Shown here: in pieces, positions 55,258 to 64,000 of the stretch
Layout: each line of letters starts with the position of its first letter
Numbering within the stretch: the first letter of the stretch is position 1
Source of the DNA: Orobanche coerulescens
Taxonomy: Eukaryota; Streptophyta; Magnoliopsida; Lamiales; Orobanchaceae
Direction of reading: 5' to 3'
Length of the DNA stretch: 64,000 bases
Assembly: GCA_033398695.1 (NCBI GenBank)
Contig: CM065805.1
Coordinates: 72,818,762-72,882,761 of the forward strand
Program-made: the position numbers and the translations under genes
The notes under the pieces: model-generated
Told to the model about the DNA's origin: nothing
The model's database searches: none
What the model saw: the letters and a program-made list of their open reading frames with translations, nothing else

Positions 55258-57119
55258 TGTTGGGATTCCGAAAATAAAACGAAATACGCAGCGGAAATAA
55301 AAACGAATCCCAAACAGGATCGATCAAGTAACGTATATACGAAAAATAAATATGAAGATAAAGATTCATACCCTTGAAGCCTTTGAAATAAATCTTCGTA
55401 AAGTGTAGACGATGATCACGATCCCGTCCCGAACACGAAATCCCTTCGTTCCAAGCACCGAAAATTTGAAGCCTCTACTTCACACGCGTCGGAAGTTGCC
55501 CGGAAAAATCTACAATACTCCGTTCTATGAAGAACACGGCTAGGAAGTGTTGTAGGAATTTTTTCTCTCTTAATTTTTCTTACTTCTTTTCACCTCAAAG
55601 ATGAACAAAATGAAGAAGAAAATTTTTTCTCTCTTTCCTCACTAAAAACTCACGGCAGGCAGCTTACATGTATGAGTATGAGTTGTTTTTAGTTCTCTCC
55701 ACTCATCAAATATAATGTAATGATATATATATATATTATAAAGGAATAATTATTCCTTTACAACTATCATTCACAATTATGTGGGAATCTCAACTCTAAG
55801 TGAGTTCCCACACACATGAAAGATCATGCCATGCCATGAGGAGTGGGTGGCCACAAGGAAGTTTCCTAGAAAACGAGCCGAGCCACTCAGCTCGTGTACC
55901 GGACGTTCGTCAAACGACTCCGTTTAATACACTCCTTTTAATCATCAATGTATTTATATTAATTAATTAATCTAATTAATTAATTATATCAAATACAAAT
56001 ATATATTTCTCTAAGAAATATAATTTATGAATTAAATTAATTACCCGGTAACTTAATTTAACTTCATAAGACCGATATTTGATTTATCCAATAAATCATA
56101 ATTAGATATCCAATATCTAATATTAATAGAGAGATAATAAATTCACATTTATCCGTCAACGCTCCTGATGCGCGAATCCGTAGGTCCGTCTCGGCCCGGC
56201 ATTGGGAGGAACCGATGAGTGCGGGCGGCACTTAGCCACTAGCGGGCCGCCTTTGTAAACCCCGGCGAGAACGAATGAAGGGATCATTCCGAACCATTAT
56301 GTCGTGAATACTATATACGTATAGACCCTTCATCGATGTCGGTCAAGTCTTGGTCACGGTAAAGTCAATCCCTCATTGACTAAACTCTATACATGTGTTA
56401 ATGCAAATCAAAACCGAGTGATTAATAGTGTATCTAATACGACTATATCGTAATGATTTGGCCAAAGACTTATGATCTTATTTGCCATTAACCGTATAGG
56501 ACATTCGCTGCTCACTAACAGAGATAGAATCCTTTCTTGGCGTACGGTAAAGCGCTACTGCCCGTATAGTCCGCACTTCGAGGTCGACTCGGCAATTAAG
56601 CAAATGAGTCTAACTACTCTAATGACAAACTAAACGTCACGGGCACATCTTCTCTGAACCCTCAAGTCAAAGGTCCACGTATACTATCACAACCTTTCGA
56701 TTCGTCATCGACTCTCCGAGAGTGAATACCGTGTGGTGAATCGAGTATGAGTCGTGTTCGAGTATCTTGGCCCCACCAATATACTTATAACTATGCTATC
56801 AAGACGTGCACACGTCCTAGCATCGATTATACAAGTCATATTAAAACTTAATGCCCATTTTAAGTTTATTGACTTGCGAACAATTTACGTAAATAAACTT
56901 TAAACACTTCGGACATTTTCTCTTATCCCATAACGAGAATGGAATGTTCGATTTATTTACATGGACTTCACTTCAATGTTTACCAAGTCAAGAATGCAAT
57001 TGAAATACAATAAACAGTGAATGAATCGTATTGCCTTTTTATTAATTATTCCATAATTACAAGTATAATGCCCTTACTCTCTCATCCCCTGAGTGGTATT
57101 CGAGGGCATATTCCTAACA
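55258..57119 (-). repeat. Element J 3' LTR (1862 bp)
   Basis: On plus it runs TGTTGGGATTCCG to ATTCCTAACA. It matches 62715-64000 over the shared part; 64000 corresponds to about 56550. It contains a TATATATATATATTA run near 55720 and no gene. Confidence 0.9.
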
Positions 57120-57134
57120 ATCTCCCACTTGCAC
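57120..57134 (-). promoter_or_regulatory. Polypurine tract of element J
   Basis: GTGCAAGTGGGAGAT on the minus strand directly before TGTTAGG. Confidence 0.8.
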
Positions 57135-58984
57135 TCAATGCCACACATCATGGTATCCAATACCCATGTTCTTCAGATGTCTTTCTAAGACGACCTGAGA
57201 TAATGGCTTAGTCAGCGGGTCAGAGACATTGTCTTCAGTCTACTCTTTCCAATGAAACATATCCTTTTTCCACCATCTCTCGAACGATGTGGTACTTTCT
57301 CTCTATATGATTGGTGTTGTGGTGAGCCCTCGGCTCCTTGGCTTGGCGACGGCTCCATCATTATCACGAATAGTGATATAGGCAACTCCGCGTTAGGCAC
57401 CACTTGAAGTTCTTGTATAAACACGCATCCAAAATGCTTCTTTGCTAGCCTCAGGCGGCTTGATACTCTGCTTGGCGGGTGGAATCTGCGATGGCGGTTT
57501 GCTTGGAGCTTCTCCAAGATCTGCTCCTCCATTGAGAGTAAATAAATACCCGGATGTCGACTTAGAGTCGTCATTGTCTCCTTGAAAATCGAATCGGTGA
57601 ATCCAATCACCTTGATTCTCCACCACCATAAGTAAGAACTAAATCTCTAGTTCTTCTCAAGTACTTAAGAATGTTCTTTACGGCGGTCAATGTTCCCTTC
57701 CGGGTTTGCTTGAAATCGACTTACCATACTTACAGTAGGCTAAGTCTAGTCTCGTACACAACATAGTGTACATGAGGCTACCACCGCCGAGGCATAGGGT
57801 ACCTTACTCATCTCTCTCTTGTCTTCCTCACTTTGAGGACACATTTTCGTGGTGAGATGAATTCCATGTCGCATGGGAAGGAACCCTCTCTTAGATTCAT
57901 CCATCTTGAATCTTCTCAGGATTTTATCGATATAAAGGGCTTGGGAAAGTCCTATCATTCTTCGCGGTCTATCTCTGTAAAGACGGATCCCTAGAATATA
58001 GGAAGCTTCTCCCAAGTCTTTCATGGAGAACGTTTTAGAAAGCCAAGCTTTCACAGTGCTGAGCATTGCTATGTTATTTCCTATAAGTAGAATATCATCT
58101 ACATATAGTACTAAGAACGCAATGTTGCTCCCACTGACCTTTTTGTAAACACACGGTTCCTCCTCATTTCGTATGAAGTCAAAGTCCTTAACTGCTTCAT
58201 CAAATCGAAGGTTCCAACTCCGAGAAGCTTGCTTCAGACCATAAATGGCTCATTGCAGCTTACACACTTTATGAATATTAGCTTTGGACACAAAACCCTT
58301 AGGCTTTTCCATATAGATTTCCTCCTCGAGGTATCCATTTAGAAAAGCTGTTTTGACGTCCATTTGCCATATTTCATAATCATAATAGGCAGCAATGGCA
58401 AGCATCATGCGAATCGACTTTATCATAGCTACGGGCGAGAAGGTATCATGATAATCGATTCCTTCCCTTTGGGTATAACCCTTTGCCATAAGCCTAGCCT
58501 TATAGGCATCAACCTTGCCATCCCCATCAGTCTTTCTCTTATAGATCCATTTATTTCCAATAGTCCTCATGCCAGTTGGAAGATCTACTAGAGTCCAGAC
58601 CTGATTGGTATGCATCGAGTCTATCTCAGCTTTCATTGCTTCTTGCCATTTATCGGAGTCTACATCCACTATAGCTTGGTCATAGGTGACAGGGTCGTTT
58701 TCACTGCTATCAGGTGTGTCGTGGAGACCCAGTTCCTCGACATGTGTATAGCCATACCTCTCAGGTAAGTGAGATACCCTATCAGACCTTCGAAGTGGAG
58801 GCTGTGTTACAATAGGTTCGGTTCTTGATCCCTGATCAGATGTCTCCTTAGGACTTTCATTATGCTCTTCCAAAGAGATATTTCTACCCGAGCCACCTTC
58901 CTGAATGAATTCATCCTCAAGGAAGTGCGCTTGTAATGCCACAACGACCCTATGGTCTTCTGGCATGTAGAATAGATAACCCAT
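57135..58984 (-). pseudogene. Element J reverse transcriptase and RNase H
   Basis: Reading from 58984 leftward: a variable linker, then the copia RT start WQEAMKAEIDSMHTNQVW, NKWIYKRKTDGDGKV, FSPVAMIKSIRMMLAIAA and QMDVKTAFLNGYL. The frame is lost near 58250. YVDD lies at about 58091-58107, and SMKDLGEASYILGI is in a third frame (58066-57746). RNase H shows FQGDNDDSKSTSGYLFTLNG at about 57600-57540 and then slips frame. The catalytic motifs are present but at least three frameshifts separate them. Copia enzymes copy and process the element RNA in the cytoplasm. Confidence 0.82.
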
Positions 58985-59780
58985 CGAGTCCTCTGGGTAT
59001 CCTATGAAACGTCCTTTTATGGACCTCGCTTCGGTTTGTCCACCTTAGCCTTTTGACATAGGGTGGACATCCCCAAATCCTTATGTGATTAAGGCTTGGT
59101 TTCTTACCCTTCCACATCTCATGCGGAGTGATAGGAGCAGATTTGGAAGGACATCTATTTAGGATATAGGCGGTTAGTAAGGCATACCCCGGAGGTAAAT
59201 AAGTAACTCAGTGTAATTGAACATGGAGCGAAACATGTCCAACAAAGTCCGATTGCTCCTTTACGAAACACCATTTAAGCGTGGGGTTCTGGGCGAGAAT
59301 TGTGAAACTATTCCATGTTCCTTAAGGAACTCATCAAACTCAGTGCTCATATATTCGCCACCTCGGTCCGACCGAAGTGCTTTGATATGACATCCAGTTT
59401 GTTTTTCAACTAGGGCCTTAGATTCTTTGAATTTAGCAAAGGCTTGATTTATGTTTCATTAAGTACACAATCCCATACCTAGTATGATCATCTGAACGTT
59501 ATGAAATATTGATATCCGTCTCGGGCTACTTCTAAAGCACCACAAACATCGGTATGCACCAATCCAAGTTTATCGGCGCCCTTTCAAAAGTCCCTGTGAA
59601 GGGGAACTTAGTCATTTTGCCTCTAAGGCAAGATTCACAAGTTGGATAGGGTTCTACACCCAATAGACTTAAAAGTCCATCTTTTTCCATTTTCTGAACC
59701 TTGGTCTGACCAACATTACTAAGGTGCCATTTAAGAGCTTGATTAGTATCTTGCCTACCACGTTTCCTAGTTATAGTGTT
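58985..59780 (-). pseudogene. Element J integrase
   Basis: In minus-strand pieces: YPTCESCLRGKMTKFPFTG (zinc region, about 59650-59590), GGEYMSTEFDEFLKEHGIVS (core, about 59370-59310), NRCPSKSAPITPHEMWKGK (about 59165-59110) and NHIRIWGCP (about 59090-59060). These are standard copia integrase landmarks in the right order. Several frameshifts break the reading. The position between protease and RT confirms the copia order. Confidence 0.75.
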
Positions 59781-61002
59781 CCTTTCTTTGTTTTATTTTG
59801 CATGTTCGGATGATATAAACCATTCAACAATGTATTTGTTCCAACCAATTTATTTGAAAATAAATTCTACAAGCGCCATTGCCAATGAAGTAACAAAATC
59901 CTTTCCGGTCCAAGGCGGAATGGATACAATGTTTTTATGCCCCTTGGGCAAAACAAGTACTTCATCTAATGTCAAAATAAAACCGATTCTAAACCCGGAA
60001 GGATTGATCCAATATCGGTTGCCTCGACACTTTGTCCGCTTCAACGGTGATCATTATTTCCCGACTTCAAGTTTTCTACTTCGTTCCAGATCGATTCATA
60101 GTACAAATGTGAGAAGTGGCACCGAATCGAGAATCCATGAAGCGAGAATATACGATAGCGGAACAATTAGTTTCAAAACAAAAAGTTCCGTGCACGATGC
60201 GCCATTAATCTTGGGACAAGTCCTTCGCGATGTGACTCACCGCATTCAAGGCATTTGTCCATAGGTTTTGGACCGCCTACCTTTTGAACCTTTCGGGCCT
60301 TGCCCTTTCCTTTTTGCACCCCTTTCTTGGGTTTGTCTTGCTCGTAGGTCTTTTTCTTCTTGTTCTTGGACCTCTTAGGCCCGGAAGAAATCACAAGAGC
60401 GGCATCTCTCGGTTTAGTCTTCATGTTAGACTGCGCCGTCACCAGTTTATTCATTAGCCCAGCTAATGTGCATGTAATTTCATTACAGTTGAAATTCATT
60501 ACAAACTGCGTGAAAGAGTCGGGTAGAGATTGAAGGATGAGATCAATTTGAAGGGATAAATCCAAATTAAAGTTGAGCACCTCGAGCCTCTCAATCATAG
60601 AGATCATCTTGAGGACGTGGTCTCCCACTTTCTCCCCTTCTTTCATCCTAGCACTGAACAACTGCTTTGATATTTCATATCTAGCGGTCTCTTGTGCTCT
60701 CCATAAAGTTCGGTCAAGTGTGCGAGAATCGCCTAGCGAAGTCATTTTCTCGTGCGCTCTGCGACTCATTAGTCATTGAGCCCATCATAAAACCACGGAC
60801 TAGCACATCATCCTTGACCCATTTTTCATGGACGTCAATGTCTTCTGATTACCCCTAGTCGGATTGGAGTCGGTGGAATGTCCGCCTCCAAGACGTATCC
60901 CGAGACTCCATCGAGTACAATCATCGATTCGCAACCGATCAACAAAGTTAGGGCGATTAGGAGATTCTTTTCAAGTAGTATTGCAAGTGGGTTTTTAGCC
61001 AT
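59781..61002 (-). pseudogene. Element J gag and protease region
   Basis: Likely start at ATG 61000-61002 (MAKNPLAILLEKN), in line with the usual gag opening of Angela/Tork elements. The UBN2-type gag core follows from about 60769 (ETARYEISKQLFSARMKEGE, HVLKMISMIERLEVLNFNL, DLILQSLPDSFTQFVMNFN). A Lys-rich segment and a damaged CCHC knuckle (CLECGES, then out of register) lie near 60250. The protease part appears around 59960-59870 (LDEVLVLPKGHKNIVSI), but the catalytic triplet is not clear. Frameshifts lie near 60830 and 60200. Confidence 0.75.
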
Positions 61003-62697
61003 TTTAGAGAGATTCAATTTCGTTTTACGCAAAGATTTAGACAAGATTAAATTAGTGACTTGTTTAATTATGACCGAGTATAGAACTTAAGGGCTTGTAT
61101 AATTCTTGTCTCGGCTCCCACTAATTTTATCGGAATTATACACTCCCATGTTATAATCCGGAAATCATGGTTAGATCGACTTCTTAGTGGTGATCAAGTT
61201 CTTTACAAATTTTAACAAACGCAACCTATCAGGTTTCTTGCCAATTAATTTCTGTAAAGTGGTGTCTAACACCAACCCGTCTAACGGATGATTTGATCTT
61301 CTTTTACCCCTAGTCTTCATGCCCTCAACCTATCAGGTTTCTTGGCAATCCAGACTATCTAAGTTGTTGACCATCAACGTCTATCAGTTTGACTATTGAA
61401 TCTCACTCGGCAACCTATCAGGTTTCTAGGGGCGAAATTTATCACCAACCGAAGGCATCTAATGCACTCAAGAATTTTTCAACCTCTACCAAATGTACTA
61501 CCCCGATAACTCGGAAGCATAGCACACCAGCTCGGGTATCAATTTTCTACGAGTTTGATGGAGGGTAGGAAACCTCGTAACCTTTTTCAAACTTGGTCTG
61601 CTTGTAGTCGGGAGAATTTCGCGATTAATGTTACACTTTGCACATTAATTCAATTATACGCGCGTTTGTTGGTTTGTCAATCATTCAAAATGAAAAACGA
61701 AACAAGAACCTAGTTACTACCAACATATAGCTCATGGACCTAATTCCTAAATCTGGGCCAAGCAAATGACCCAATAAAAAAAAAACACAGTCTTCGATTC
61801 TTCGTCTTCTCGGTCGGTTGTCTTCGGTCTTCTTCATACCCAAAATAATAATTACATCATTGAAAAATTGCATCCTATACAAGTTTTTCTAGTAAATATA
61901 AATAGGCTCAAAACGGCCTTTACAACCCAATCCAATCGAACAAAACAAAAAACTAAGTCCACGAGCTATATCACCATCACATAAGGATTCCATACAACAT
62001 GTAATGGCAACGAAATTAAACAATTAATCTTAATATAAATTAATCTAATTAATCTATAAATTAATCTATTCAATTTCTACTATATTAATCCAATTAATAT
62101 AAAGTGGCATTAAAATTAAATAATCAATTAATATATTAATCCAATCAATATAAAATTAATCTATTCAATTTTAATGGTATTAATCCAATTAATACTAATA
62201 ATCGTCATTTAAATTCATTCGAAGTAATCCGGCCAAAATAATATTTTTGTTTAATTTATTTCCCTTAACTAAAAAAATGTTCCAAATATTAATTTAGTCA
62301 AATTAAAATCCAATTTAAATTTTGGGAAATAATTACAACAAAATATAAACTTAAAATGGAGTCCCGGATAATCCGGTTTTAGGCCCGGCCATGGCCCGAT
62401 TCAAAATCGGGCCAAAAACCGAGTGCTGGCCGAGCACGCTTTCGGCGGTGGCCGATCATTCTCGGCATGGCGAGACATGGCCAATCATGGCGATCATGCT
62501 CGGAAGTGCAGGCGGGCGGCCGAGCGATCTTTGCCGACACCACCCGACCGTTTCTTCGTTTTTCGGCCCGTTTCAAAAAACGTGATGCTACAACGAACAA
62601 TTTAAAATCTACAATTATTCCAAACATGATTCTAAATCATAATCATCATCCAAAAGCATTCAAAATGCACAAATAATCGTATATACGAAAACATTGA
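61003..62697 (-). other. Element J long leader
   Basis: 1.7 kb between gag and primer site with no gene. CAACCTATCAGGTTTCT occurs three times (about 61227, 61326 and 61402). The part from about 61930 matches L. 62380-62560 is a GC-rich patch with several GGCC-type words, as in L at 53670-53830. Confidence 0.65.
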
Positions 62698-62713
62698 CCT
62701 CGCTCCGATACCA
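62698..62713 (-). promoter_or_regulatory. Primer binding site of element J
   Basis: TGGTATCGGAGCGAGG on the minus strand, one base inside the LTR edge, resembles the initiator methionine tRNA complement. Confidence 0.7.
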
Positions 62714-62714
62714 C

Positions 62715-64000
62715 TGTTGGGATTAGAAAATAAAAGCGAAATACGCGTGGAAATAAATACGAATCCCAAACAGGATCGATCAAGTAACGTATATACAAAA
62801 AAATACAAAGATAAAGATTCATACCCTTGAAGCCTTTGAAATAAATCTTCGTAAAGTGTAGACGATGATCACGATCCGTCGAACACGAAATTCCTTCGTT
62901 CCAAGCACCGAAAATTGAAGCCTCTACTTCACACGCGTCGGAAGTTGCCGGAAAGTTCGGCGTAACCGTTCTCAAGAACACGGCTAGGAAGTTACCGTAG
63001 GAATTTTCTCTCTATTTTCTTGAATTCCTTTCACCTCTAAGATGAAAATTGAAAAAAATTCTCTCCCTTCCTCACTTAAAGCTCACGGCAGACTCTCTAT
63101 TGCCAAGAAGTTCTCACTTTTTAAGTGTGTGTGTGTAGTAGTTGTTATAATATGTTGTTTTTATATTATCTCAAACATATAATACAAATCATATAATTGA
63201 GATAAAATGTCAACACATAATAACAAAAATACAACTAACACATACACATGCATGGAAATGATTCTATGTGATGTGGGGAGAGGGAGGCGGCCCATGGTGG
63301 AAGTTTCCTAGAAAGCAGGCCGAGTCACTCGGCTCGTGTACCGACGTTCGTCAAGCGACTCAGTTAAATACACTCCGTTTAATCACCAATGTATTTATAT
63401 TAATTAATTAATCTAATTAATTAATAATATCAAATACAAATATATTTCTCTAAGAAATATAATTTATGAATTAAATTAATCACCCGGTAACTTAATTTTA
63501 ATTCATAAGACCGCTATTTTGATTTATCTAATAAATCATAATTAGATATCCAATATCTAATATTTATAGAGAGATAATAAATTCACATTTATCCGTCAAC
63601 GCTCCTGATGCGCGACTCCGTAGGTCCGTCTCAGCCGGCATTGGGAGGAACCAATGAGTGCGGGCAGCACTTAGCCAGCCTAGCGGGCGCCTTTGTAAAC
63701 CCCGACTGAGAACGAATGAAGGGATCATTCCAGAACCATTATGTCGTGAATACTATATACGTATAGACCCTTTATCATATGTCCCGGTCAAGTCTTCGGG
63801 TCACGGTAAAGTCAAACCCTACTATTGACTAGACTCTATACATGTGTTAATGCAAATCAAGACCGACTGATTAATAGTGTATCTAATACAACTATATCAG
63901 AATGCTTTGGCCAAAGACTCATGATCTTATTTGCCATTAACCGTATAGGACATACGCCTGCTCACTAACAGGAGATAAAATCCTTTCTTGGCATACAGTA
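62715..64000 (-). repeat. Element J 5' LTR, partial
   Basis: It starts TGTTGGGATTAG on plus and matches 55258 to about 56550. The remaining 570 bases or so fall outside the window. No gene seen. Confidence 0.88.

Larger units (their letters stand above)
55258..64000 (-). mobile_element. Element J: Angela/Tork-like Ty1/copia retrotransposon, 5' LTR cut by window end
   Basis: 3' LTR 55258-57119, polypurine tract 57120-57134, damaged gag-pol 57135 to 61002 (minus), leader to 62697, primer site, and 5' LTR from 62715 on. The LTR begins TGTTAGGAATATGCCC in element sense after GTGCAAGTGGGAGAT, the form seen in Angela/Tork elements. Pol order protease, integrase, RT, RNase H confirms copia. The two LTRs show many small differences. 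J sits inside K; its left flank is GTAAG and the right flank is not in the window. Confidence 0.9.

Noticed and set aside
59776..60264. 162-codon plus-strand open frame within J
   Set aside because: Antisense shadow of J's damaged gag-protease region, where minus-strand copia motifs are recognisable.
63121..63150. Short GT microsatellite near 63125
   Set aside because: Only about six dinucleotide repeats, within J's LTR; not informative.

Overview
This is repeat-dense plant nuclear DNA made almost wholly of nested LTR retrotransposons. No host protein gene, rRNA or tRNA gene, or CRISPR array is visible. Plant origin is inferred from the chromovirus-type Ty3/gypsy polyproteins (Tekay/Del-like and CRM-like), the SIRE/Maximus-like and Angela/Tork-like Ty1/copia pieces, the methionine initiator tRNA-type primer binding sites and the strong AT bias outside the coding parts. 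I cannot name the species. Clade names rest on protein motifs recognised by eye.

Layout, with my own element letters. X (1-2590, +) is the 3' end of a SIRE-like copia element with its 3' LTR. G (2778 to about 53218, +) is an old gypsy element with a short LTR, and it is the outer host of most of the window. D (3610-40857, +) is a Tekay/Del-like element inserted in G's leader. D carries three later insertions: B (5405-11535, +, CRM-like, in D's 5' LTR), C (12897-23713, -, same family as D, in D's leader) and E (31078-40470, -, a non-coding element with 4.5 kb LTRs, in D's 3' LTR). F (42639-52711, +, a second Tekay/Del-like family) is inserted in G's gag. After G come L (53219-54782, truncated copia leader and LTR), K (54783-55257, start of another gypsy LTR) and J (55258 to beyond 64000, -, Angela/Tork-like copia) inserted in K. 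Five-base target duplications join the flanks of B (GCAAG), C (GATAT), E (TAGGT), F (GTATG) and, with one mismatch, D (GCAAT/GCAGT).

Most polyproteins are damaged. B has a long gag-protease-RT-RNaseH reading frame but a frameshifted integrase. C and F retain every domain but have several frameshifts or stops. D has six in-frame stops and a lost RT catalytic aspartate. E has no coding capacity. It shares primer site, termini and polypurine context with D, C and F, so it may be a passenger mobilised by Tekay-type machinery.

The most interesting signal is an architecture shared by the LTRs of D/C, E and F: an array of 12-14 bp palindromes immediately upstream of a TATA box, then a short leader, a good splice donor (AG|GTATG or AG|GTAAT), a T-rich stretch of 1.1-2.7 kb, and an acceptor-like T-rich AG|GT about 330-385 bp before the LTR end. 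The palindrome differs between families (TAGCGYRCGCTA, TTACGTACGTAA, and TTACGGCCGTAA in K) while its position is kept. This suggests a family-specific promoter module and a 5'-leader intron lying inside the LTR.
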